Source of the DNA: Candidatus Jidaibacter sp.
Lineage (GTDB): Bacteria; Pseudomonadota; Alphaproteobacteria; Rickettsiales; Midichloriaceae
Length of the DNA: 12,212 nucleotides
Assembly (NCBI GenBank): GCA_021298045.1
Contig: JAJTHY010000049.1
Location: forward strand, 1-12,212
Reading direction: 5' to 3'
Part shown: positions 6,531 to 12,212 of the stretch, piece after piece
Position numbering within the stretch: the first letter of the stretch is position 1
Layout of the letters: each line of letters starts with the position of its first letter
The notes under the pieces: generated by a model
What the model was told of the DNA's origin: nothing
Database searches by the model: none
The model's input: only the letters and a program-made list of their open reading frames with translations
Translations under genes and position numbers: made by a program

Positions 6531-7889
6531 ATGATACAAGAAAAGTTGGAGTCCAAAAAACTTTACATCAAAACTTATGGATGTCAGATGAACGTATACG
6601 ACTCCATTAAAATGCAGGACTTACTAAAACCACACGGTTTCGAAATTTCACATGATATGCCGTCTGCAGATTTGGTAATTCTAAATACCTGCCACATAAG
6701 AGAAAAAGCGGCAGAAAAAGTTTATTGTGAATTGGGACGCGTGAAAGAACTTAAAGACATGCGCAAAGCTAAAGGTGAGCAAATGGTAGTGGCTGTTGCT
6801 GGATGTGTTGCGCAAGCTGAAGGGGAAGAGATTTTCGCGCGCACTCCATTTGTAGATATAGTGGTTGGTCCGCAAAGCTACCATAACCTGCCTGGCCTTT
6901 TAGAACAAATAAAACGCAAAGAAAAATGGGCAATTAATTTAGATTTCCCAAAGATTAATAAATTTGACAGCCTAAAAACTTTATCAGATTCTCAGGGATC
7001 TTCTGCATTTATAGCAATTCAAGAGGGGTGCGATAAATTCTGTCACTTCTGCGTGGTACCATATACTAGAGGGGCTGAGTACTCTCGTTCCGTAAGTGAA
7101 ATTTATCGTGAAGCTTTAGCACTTGCACAAAATGGTACGAAAGAAATTTACCTATTAGGTCAAAATGTTAGTGCTTATCATGGCATGGGGCCAGATTCCG
7201 AAGTGTGGTCACTTGGAAAATTGATTAAATCCATTGCAAAAATAGACGGTATAGAACGTATCAGGTACACAACATCTCACCCAAGGGACATGATTGATGA
7301 TGACCTATTTGATGCCCATGCTACCGAAGAAAAGTTAATGCCATTTTTACACCTTCCAATACAATCTGGTTCCAATAAAATATTAGACGCCATGAACCGC
7401 AAACATACGCGGGAATTTTATTTGCAAGTAATAGAAAGGTTTAGGAAAGCCAGGTCAGATATCTCTTTCTCATCTGACTTTATTGTTGGCTATCCAGGGG
7501 AAACTGATGAAGATTTTGCAGAAACATTACGCATTGTGAAAGAAGTTGAATTCTCACAATGTTATTCTTTCAAATACAGTCCTCGACCAGGAACCCCAGC
7601 TTCCGCTCTTATAAATCAAATCCCCGAACAGATTAAGGCTGCGAGATTATTGGAGTTGCAGGAAGTAATTAAAGAGTATCAACAAAAATTTAATAAACAA
7701 TTCTTGGGCAAAACAATTAAGGTATTGTTTGACAAAGAAGGAAAGCATAATGGGCAATTGCTTGGCCGATCTGAGCATATGCAAGCTGTATTCGCTGAGG
7801 CAGATAAATCATGTTTGGATAAAATTTGCAGCGTTGAAGTCAGCTCAATTGAGGTAAATAGTTTGGGTGCTAAGCTAATTAAAAATTAA
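6531..7889 (+). CDS. miaB: tRNA-2-methylthio-N6-isopentenyladenosine(37) synthase MiaB
   Basis: This radical-SAM methylthiotransferase (452 residues) converts i6A37 to ms2i6A37 in tRNAs that read codons beginning with U. The N-terminal UPF0004 domain carries its three cluster ligands at C18 (KTYGCQMN), C54 (LNTCHIREKA) and C92 (VAGCVAQ). The radical-SAM CxxxCxxC motif is C167, C171 and C174, followed by VVPYTRG. Further family motifs are LLGQNVSAY, TSHP, LHLPIQSGSN and DFIVGYPGETDEDF. A TRAM RNA-binding domain occupies about 380-450 and begins FLGKTIKVLF. All six cysteines expected for the two [4Fe-4S] clusters are present, and length matches the family, so it should be active. It has its own promoter, divergent from the ankyrin gene. 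No clear terminator follows before the phasin promoter. Confidence 0.97.
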   Translation: MIQEKLESKKLYIKTYGCQMNVYDSIKMQDLLKPHGFEISHDMPSADLVILNTCHIREKAAEKVYCELGRVKELKDMRKAKGEQMVVAVAGCVAQAEGEEIFARTPFVDIVVGPQSYHNLPGLLEQIKRKEKWAINLDFPKINKFDSLKTLSDSQGSSAFIAIQEGCDKFCHFCVVPYTRGAEYSRSVSEIYREALALAQNGTKEIYLLGQNVSAYHGMGPDSEVWSLGKLIKSIAKIDGIERIRYTTSHPRDMIDDDLFDAHATEEKLMPFLHLPIQSGSNKILDAMNRKHTREFYLQVIERFRKARSDISFSSDFIVGYPGETDEDFAETLRIVKEVEFSQCYSFKYSPRPGTPASALINQIPEQIKAARLLELQEVIKEYQQKFNKQFLGKTIKVLFDKEGKHNGQLLGRSEHMQAVFAEADKSCLDKICSVEVSSIEVNSLGAKLIKN

Positions 7890-7934
7890 CTATTAAACCA
7901 ACTACATAATATACAATAGATTACAAAATAATTG

Positions 7935-7963
7935 TTGCATCGCACAAAGCTATGCATTATATT
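7935..7963 (+). promoter_or_regulatory. sigma70-like promoter for the phasin gene, with nearby dyads
   Basis: TTGCAT (7935-7940), a 17-base spacer and TATATT (7958-7963) form a plausible promoter starting near 7970. Its position supports ATG 8004 as the start rather than codons further upstream. Two symmetric elements overlap it: TGCAT...ATGCA (7936-7940 and 7952-7956) and the perfect palindrome TACATATGTA (7965-7974). Either could be an operator, but AT-rich DNA gives such palindromes by chance. Confidence 0.5.
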
Positions 7964-8003
7964 GTACATATGTAATGTTAATATATTATTTGGAGTTTAT
8001 AAA

Positions 8004-8423
8004 ATGGCAAATGCAAGCGCTAACCAATCAAAGAAAAGTTTTTTTAATCCTTTTGAAAATTTTGCTAATATGCCTAATTTCATGGATTTTGGAAACCTGC
8101 GTCAACAATATAGCAAAAACATTGAAGCTTTGACACATGCCAACCAAGTAGCATTAGAATTTAGCAAAGATGCAGCTCGTCGCGCAGCTGAGGTTATGCA
8201 AAAAAGCGCTCAACAAATGTATGAATGTTCTAGAGAAGCTATGTCTGGCAAAAGTCTTGAAGAGGCTCAAAACAAACAAGCAAATATGATGCTTGAAGTT
8301 ATGAATGACGCTTTTAACCACGCTAAAGAATCTGCTGATATTAGTTCAAAAGCTGCCAAAGAAATTTTGGATACTTGTAATAAAAGACTATCTGAAGTTA
8401 TCTCGGAAACTTATAGCAAGTAA
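8004..8423 (+). CDS. phasin family protein
   Basis: The product is 139 residues, hydrophilic and almost entirely helical, of the alphaproteobacterial phasin (Phasin_2) type. Phasins coat polyhydroxyalkanoate granules, but family members also occur in bacteria without granules. After an aromatic, Asn-rich N-terminus (FFNPFENFANMPNFMDFG, 13-30) comes the family core: NIEALTHANQ at 39-48, then long amphipathic helices to about 125 (SKDAARRAAEVMQKSAQQ). Heptad-like alanine and small residues point to coiled-coil oligomers. ATG 8004 is chosen because TTGGAG (7990-7995) sits eight bases upstream and a promoter ends just before it. The frame upstream back to 7932 reads through promoter DNA. The gene is monocistronic, with a hairpin after it. 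No PHA synthase or depolymerase gene is in view, so the granule role cannot be judged. Confidence 0.85.
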   Translation: MANASANQSKKSFFNPFENFANMPNFMDFGNLRQQYSKNIEALTHANQVALEFSKDAARRAAEVMQKSAQQMYECSREAMSGKSLEEAQNKQANMMLEVMNDAFNHAKESADISSKAAKEILDTCNKRLSEVISETYSK

Positions 8424-8453
8424 TTGTTTTTGAATATTCATATATTTGGTTTC

Positions 8454-8498
8454 AAAACCCCTTCTTAATGCGATGAAGTGTGCATAATATGGGGTTTT
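8454..8498 (+). terminator. hairpin after the phasin gene, probable terminator
   Basis: AAAACCCC (8454-8461) pairs perfectly with GGGGTTTT (8491-8498), an 8-bp stem around a 29-base loop. The loop can itself fold through ATGC/GCAT (8468-8471 and 8482-8485). The U tract is only the four T of the stem itself, so termination may be partial. The symmetric stem could work in either direction. It separates the phasin gene from the truB promoter. Confidence 0.5.
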
Positions 8499-8513
8499 AG
8501 CATTCATCTGTCC

Positions 8514-8542
8514 TTTACCCAGCTCATATTTTGCTTTATATT
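8514..8542 (+). promoter_or_regulatory. sigma70-like promoter for truB-rpsO-pnp
   Basis: TTTACC (8514-8519), a 17-base spacer and TATATT (8537-8542) match the consensus boxes at 4/6 and 5/6. Initiation near 8549 would place the in-frame TTG at 8531 upstream of the transcript start. That supports ATG 8564 as the truB start. Confidence 0.5.
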
Positions 8543-8563
8543 ACACCAGAAAAAGAAAGACTT

Positions 8564-9610
8564 ATGCCTAATAAAGTCATTAGACCTCTTCGGAAACCCG
8601 CTTCTGGTAACAAAGTTAGAGGAATTCACAGAGCGGAAGACCGCGGTGTATTAAATATACATGAGGATCTGAGCACCAAGGCGACGCCGCAATTAGCAGC
8701 AGAAGTAGAGTTTAAAAAAGGTTTTAGCGGCTGGATTATACTAGACAAACCTTTAGCAATTTCCTCCGCTACCGCACTCAATAAAATTAAAAAAATTTTA
8801 CATTTGCACAAGTCATGCAAAATCGGCCATGCCGGCACGCTAGACCCTATGGCATCCGGCGTTTTAGTAGTCGCGTTTGGAGAAGCTACCAAGGCTATTA
8901 AATTCGCCATGTCCTCATGCAAGAGTTACAACTTCACAATCACATGGGGAGAAAATAGAGACACAATAGATGCAGAAGGAGTTGTTACCGAAAGTAATGA
9001 TAAGCTCCCTGCGCTTAGCGATATTAAAGCGATGCTTACCGAATTTGTACCAACTTACATGCAAACTCCGCCGCAATATTCCTCTGTTAAAGTTGCAGGA
9101 AAACGCGCATATGATTTAGCAAGGTCTGGGAAAGAATTTGAACTACAACCAAAACCAGTTTCACTCACGCGAGCAGAGGTTATAGAGCACAACAAAGATA
9201 GCACAACCATCTCAATTGACTGTGGCAAAGGATTTTATGTAAGATCATTGGCTTTTGACCTCGCTTCCAAACTTGGCGTATTAGGGTACGTTTCATACCT
9301 ACGAAGAACTCGTATTGGCAAATTTATAGAGGCTGATGCGATTTCACTAGAAAGTTTGGAAAAATTGGTGCATAATGATTCCACTTGTGATTGGAGTAAT
9401 TTAGTTATGCCAATTACTGCTGTGCTGGACGACATCTTAGTGCAGCAGGTATCTGAGCTTGATGCTGCTCGTCTTAAATTTGGTCAAAAAATACGGATCA
9501 ATTCTGAGACTACGAGTGAGGAGATTGTTGCAGTTTGTGAAAACATCCCTGTTGCTATATGCTCTTTAGAAGCTGGTGTTTTGATACCAAGGAGAATTTT
9601 TAACCTATAA
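8564..9610 (+). CDS. truB: tRNA pseudouridine(55) synthase TruB
   Basis: TruB isomerises U55 to pseudouridine in the T-loop of nearly all elongator tRNAs. The catalytic core starts at GFSGWIILDKP (53-63). The motif HAGTLDPMASG (89-99) carries the nucleophile Asp94. Later family motifs are QTPPQYSSVKVAGKRAYDLAR, the CGKGFYVRSLAFDLA segment and YLRRTRIGKF. A C-terminal PUA-like strand region ends VLIPRRIFNL. With ATG 8564 (weak GAAAGA before it) the protein has 348 residues. About 50 precede the core, many charged (RPLRKPASGNKVRGIHR), which is longer than the roughly ten in E. coli TruB. No other in-frame ATG, GTG or TTG between 8564 and the core was noticed, so the extension seems real. It is first in the truB-rpsO-pnp operon; rbfA, often upstream, is absent here. 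Confidence 0.96.
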   Translation: MPNKVIRPLRKPASGNKVRGIHRAEDRGVLNIHEDLSTKATPQLAAEVEFKKGFSGWIILDKPLAISSATALNKIKKILHLHKSCKIGHAGTLDPMASGVLVVAFGEATKAIKFAMSSCKSYNFTITWGENRDTIDAEGVVTESNDKLPALSDIKAMLTEFVPTYMQTPPQYSSVKVAGKRAYDLARSGKEFELQPKPVSLTRAEVIEHNKDSTTISIDCGKGFYVRSLAFDLASKLGVLGYVSYLRRTRIGKFIEADAISLESLEKLVHNDSTCDWSNLVMPITAVLDDILVQQVSELDAARLKFGQKIRINSETTSEEIVAVCENIPVAICSLEAGVLIPRRIFNL

Positions 9611-9627
9611 ATTATACGGAGTTGTTG

Positions 9628-9897
9628 ATGTCGATTACTGTTGAAAAAAAACAAGACTTAATTAAAGATTTTGCATTGGGCAAAGCTGACACTGGTTCAG
9701 TTGATGTACAATGTGCTATCTTAACTGAAAGAGTTAAAAATTTAACTGCGCACTTGAGCTTTAACAAAAAAGATACTCAAGCTAAGCGTGGGTTAATCTT
9801 CTTGGTTAATCAAAGAAGAAAGCTCCTTAGATATCTTGAACGCAAAGATGCGCAAAGATACAAGGACCTAATTAAGAAATTAGGAATTAGAAAGTAA
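9628..9897 (+). CDS. rpsO: 30S ribosomal protein S15
   Basis: S15 is a primary binder of the 16S rRNA central domain (helices 20-22) and also forms bridge B4 to the 50S subunit. With ATG 9628 the protein has 89 residues, exactly the usual size. A good ACGGAG at 9616-9621 lies six bases upstream, whereas the TTG at 9622 would overlap it. Family motifs are DTGSVDVQ, ILTERVKNLTAHL, NKKD, KRGL, LVNQRRKLLRYLERKD and a final LIKKLGIRK. In mature numbering H41 and D48 are kept. The normally conserved H45 and S51 are N45 and A51, so the rRNA-contact loop is divergent. The gap to truB is 17 bases, so the two are co-transcribed. In other bacteria S15 represses its own translation; no leader structure could be identified here. 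Confidence 0.96.
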   Translation: MSITVEKKQDLIKDFALGKADTGSVDVQCAILTERVKNLTAHLSFNKKDTQAKRGLIFLVNQRRKLLRYLERKDAQRYKDLIKKLGIRK

Positions 9898-9922
9898 TTA
9901 ATAATTACTTTTAGATCACTTT

Positions 9923-9959
9923 AGCATGCCCTCAAATTTATGGGGGCTGCTTTATTTAT
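9923..9959 (+). terminator. rho-independent terminator/attenuator between rpsO and pnp
   Basis: AGCA-T-GCCCTC (9923-9933) pairs with GGGGGCTGCT (9942-9951) through ten base pairs (one G-U) with a single bulged T at 9927. The loop is eight bases, and a T-rich tract TTTATTTAT follows at 9951-9959. It resembles the rpsO t1 terminator of enterobacteria, where partial read-through feeds pnp and nearby hairpins are cut by RNase III. I saw no strong separate promoter between it and pnp, so read-through or processing is likely to set pnp expression. Confidence 0.8.
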
Positions 9960-9977
9960 AAATGGATAGATATATAA

Positions 9978-12212
9978 ATGTTTAAAATTATTAAAAAAGA
10001 AGTTCAATTTGGCGCACATACATTAAAATTGGAAACTGGGAAAATGGCTCGCCAAGCAAGTTCTGTTGTTGTTCAAATGGGCAACACTGTAGTTCTTTGC
10101 GCAGCAGTTGCTGCAAAGCAAGCTAAACCAGGCATGAACTTCTTCCCTCTTACAATCAATTATCAAGAAAAATATTACGCGGCTGGCAAGTTCCCTGGCG
10201 GGTTCTTCAAGCGCGAGAATAGGCCAAGCGAACGTGAAGTATTGACCTCTAGACTTATAGATCGCCCTATTCGTCCACTTTTCCCTGAAGGTTTTTATAA
10301 CGAAGTACAAGTTACTTGCACATTACTCTCATATGACCCAAATCATCAGCCTGATGTATTGGCTGCAATTGGCGCTTCTGCGGCACTTGCGATTTCTGGC
10401 GTTCCTTTTAATGGCCCAATTGCGGCTGCAAGAGTGGGTTACAAAGATGGAGAATTTTTACTAAATCCATCGGCTACTGAACTTGCTGAAGGCAGTTTGC
10501 TAGATTTAATTGTTGCCGGAACTAAAGATGCGGTTCTTATGGTTGAGTCTGAAGCTAAAGAGCTTCCAGAAGAAACTATGTTAGAAGCTGTAATGTTTGG
10601 GCATCGTGCATTCCAAGATGTTATTAAAGCTGTGAATGAACTAGCTAAAGAAGTTGGTAATGCTCCTTGGGAATTGGAGTTAGCTGACAATTCAGCTCTT
10701 ATTGCTCGCATAGAAAAATTAGTTGGCAAAGAAATTGCTGGCGCTTATAAACTTACCGATAAACAATCGAGATATGCCAAGCTTGATGAACTTAAAAATA
10801 TTGTAGCTGACGAGCTTATCGAAAAAGAAGAAATGGATGAAAACACAGTTTTCTCCTGCTTCAAAGAGCTACAAAGCAATGTGGTGCGCAAACTTGCACT
10901 CAAGGAAAAACGTAGGATTGATGGACGTGGGTTAGACAACATCAGGCCAATTTTGGCTGAAATTGATATTCTTCCTTCTCCACATGGATCAGCATTATTT
11001 ACCAGAGGCGAAACTCAAGCATTAGTTGTTACTACACTTGGTACTGGTGAAGATGAGCAAATGGTTGATGATATAGAAAGCGTACGCAAAGATAGATTTA
11101 CCCTACACTATAACTTCCCAGCATATTCTGTTGGTGAAACTGGTAGAACGGGTGCTCCTGGCAGAAGAGAAATTGGTCATGGCAAACTTGCATTTAGGGC
11201 TTTAAATGCTCTAATTCCATCTAAAGAAACTTTTCCTTATACAATTAGAGTCGTTTCTGAAACCCTTGAGTCTAACGGCTCTTCTTCAATGGCTGCTGTT
11301 TGTGGTGGCTCTTTGTCTCTTATGGCTGCAGGTGTGCCGCTTCCTTCTCCAGTTGCAGGTATTGCAATGGGATTGATTAAAGAAGGTAAAAACTTTGTTG
11401 TTCTTTCAGACATAATGGGTGATGAAGATCATTTAGGCGATATGGACTTTAAAGTTGCCGGTACTGAAAAGGGTATTACTGCTTTGCAAATGGACATAAA
11501 GATTGGGGGCATTACTGAAGAAATAATGCAGCAAGCTTTATCTCAAGCTAAAGTAGGCAGAACTCACATACTTGGTTGTATGTCGGAAGCTTTGACTGCA
11601 TCGCGCAGCGACATTGCGTCTACCGCTCCACAAATAAAATCTTTCAAAATTCCGAAAGAGAAAATTGGTGAGCTTATAGGACCTGGCGGCAAGATGATCA
11701 AGAGCATTATCGAAAGAACTAACGTTAAAATTGATATTGCTGATGATGGAACTGTAAACGTTGCTTCAGTTTCTGGCGAAGATATGGCAGCAGCTCTTGA
11801 GATTATCAATGACATTATCGCTGTTCCAGAAATTGGCGCTATATACAATGGTAAAGTAGTTAAGGTTACTGACTTTGGTGCTTTCGTCGCCATCATGAAA
11901 AACTGCGAAGGTTTAGTGCACGTAAGCGAAATGTCGGTTAAACAAGTTAAACACCCGCGTGACTTTGTATCTGAACACCAGCAAGTAGTTGTTAAGGTCT
12001 TGGATATTGATAAAACCGGACGTGTAAAACTAAGCATGAAAGCTGCTGTAGTTTCCACTGACACTGATGAAACAACCTCTGAGTCTGATTCTCAAAGTGG
12101 TGATGCGGAAAAGCAAGAACCTACTAAGAAGCATCATAAACACAACAACCCAAGAGCAGAGCGCGAAAGTAATGCTCCAAGGGCTGAACGTGAAGATGTA
12201 TCTACAGAAGGA
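9978..12212 (+). CDS. pnp: polyribonucleotide nucleotidyltransferase (PNPase), 3' end outside the window
   Basis: PNPase degrades RNA 3' to 5' by phosphorolysis as a trimer, often with RNase E. The 745 visible codons remain open at the right edge. The first RNase PH-like domain (about 12-145) contains FPGGFFKREN and SRLIDRPIRPLFP. An all-helical linker follows. The second, catalytic RNase PH domain starts near KRRIDGRG and contains FPAYSVGETGRTGAPGRREI. Its metal and phosphate-site motif GDEDHLGDMDFKVAGT has D484, D490 and K492. A KH domain carries GPGG at 568-571. The S1 domain is at about 620-690 (VTDFGAFV, EGLVHVSEMS). From about 691 the chain becomes a low-complexity acidic/Ser then Lys/His tail with RAERE repeated. 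ATG 9978 gives the usual N-terminus; the purine stretch GGATAGA before it is a mediocre ribosome-binding site. It is last in the truB-rpsO-pnp block. Confidence 0.97.
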   Translation, partial: MFKIIKKEVQFGAHTLKLETGKMARQASSVVVQMGNTVVLCAAVAAKQAKPGMNFFPLTINYQEKYYAAGKFPGGFFKRENRPSEREVLTSRLIDRPIRPLFPEGFYNEVQVTCTLLSYDPNHQPDVLAAIGASAALAISGVPFNGPIAAARVGYKDGEFLLNPSATELAEGSLLDLIVAGTKDAVLMVESEAKELPEETMLEAVMFGHRAFQDVIKAVNELAKEVGNAPWELELADNSALIARIEKLVGKEIAGAYKLTDKQSRYAKLDELKNIVADELIEKEEMDENTVFSCFKELQSNVVRKLALKEKRRIDGRGLDNIRPILAEIDILPSPHGSALFTRGETQALVVTTLGTGEDEQMVDDIESVRKDRFTLHYNFPAYSVGETGRTGAPGRREIGHGKLAFRALNALIPSKETFPYTIRVVSETLESNGSSSMAAVCGGSLSLMAAGVPLPSPVAGIAMGLIKEGKNFVVLSDIMGDEDHLGDMDFKVAGTEKGITALQMDIKIGGITEEIMQQALSQAKVGRTHILGCMSEALTASRSDIASTAPQIKSFKIPKEKIGELIGPGGKMIKSIIERTNVKIDIADDGTVNVASVSGEDMAAALEIINDIIAVPEIGAIYNGKVVKVTDFGAFVAIMKNCEGLVHVSEMSVKQVKHPRDFVSEHQQVVVKVLDIDKTGRVKLSMKAAVVSTDTDETTSESDSQSGDAEKQEPTKKHHKHNNPRAERESNAPRAEREDVSTEG

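Noticed and set aside
6681..6884. Minus-strand frame opposite miaB
   Set aside because: It overlaps strongly conserved MiaB coding sequence and has no family resemblance.
7932..8003. Upstream in-frame extension of the phasin, adding 24 residues from a TTG
   Set aside because: The segment is promoter-like, and TTGGAG lies just before ATG 8004. The extension would also put Cys-rich hydrophobic sequence before a hydrophilic phasin.
8431..8440. Perfect palindrome TGAATATTCA after the phasin gene
   Set aside because: Ten-base AT palindromes are common in DNA of this composition, and it is not near a promoter.
8626..9435. Minus-strand frames opposite truB (8626-8922 and 9235-9435)
   Set aside because: They mirror the conserved TruB coding sequence and have no start signals.
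10023..12064. Minus-strand frames opposite pnp (10023-10310, 10439-10729, 10745-10942, 11564-12064), the longest of 166 codons
   Set aside because: They are explained by the codon pattern of pnp, which is intact on the plus strand through all of its domains.
1..12212. tRNA genes, CRISPR arrays, insertion sequences or a toxin-antitoxin pair
   Set aside because: I looked through the intergenic gaps (all under 220 bases) and found no cloverleaf-like sequence, regularly spaced repeats, transposase motifs or paired small genes.

Overview
The window is AT-rich, densely coded alphaproteobacterial DNA. The best fit is an obligately host-associated lineage of the Rickettsiales or a similar endosymbiont group. 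The reasons are an ankyrin-repeat protein with a C-terminal F-box/PRANC-like motif, a palindromic repeat whose reading frame gives a RHCEERSDEAIQ-type peptide, a short alphaproteobacterial phasin, and the alphaproteobacterial order truB-rpsO-pnp. The assignment to order is inference from gene content; there is no rRNA gene here to test it.

Layout. Positions 2-733 hold the 3' part of an EamA/DMT membrane transporter that runs off the left edge. A decayed palindromic repeat (about 781-875) follows, lying between two copies of the rsmI start sequence. Then comes a tight cluster: rsmI (923-1759, 16S rRNA 2'-O-methyltransferase), a DUF167/YggU gene (1761-2036) and an 1100-residue Fe-S flavoprotein (2030-5332). 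The flavoprotein joins a GltD/NfnB-like half to a PyrK/NfnA-like half. The spacings of +1 and -7 bases imply co-transcription and coupled translation. The cluster ends tail to tail with the ankyrin gene (minus strand, 6319-5345), and both TAG stops lie in the arms of one inverted repeat.

The ankyrin gene and miaB (6531-7889) diverge from a 211-base region with a good sigma70-like promoter in each direction. A phasin gene (8004-8423) stands alone with its own promoter and a downstream hairpin. The last block is truB (8564-9610), rpsO (9628-9897) and pnp (9978 to beyond the right edge), with a terminator/attenuator-type hairpin between rpsO and pnp as in many proteobacteria.

Functionally most of the window is RNA housekeeping: rRNA methylation (RsmI), tRNA modification (MiaB ms2i6A37, TruB psi55), ribosome structure (S15) and RNA turnover (PNPase). 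The host-interaction candidate is the ankyrin/F-box-like protein, which also has an N-terminal bipartite-NLS-like motif. The most unusual enzyme is the fused flavin/Fe-S oxidoreductase. No tRNA, rRNA, CRISPR array or intact insertion sequence was seen. No wholly new multi-gene system is evident. The points most worth pursuing are the ankyrin effector candidate, the fused oxidoreductase with its unassigned N-terminus, and the repeat insertion with duplication at the rsmI start.
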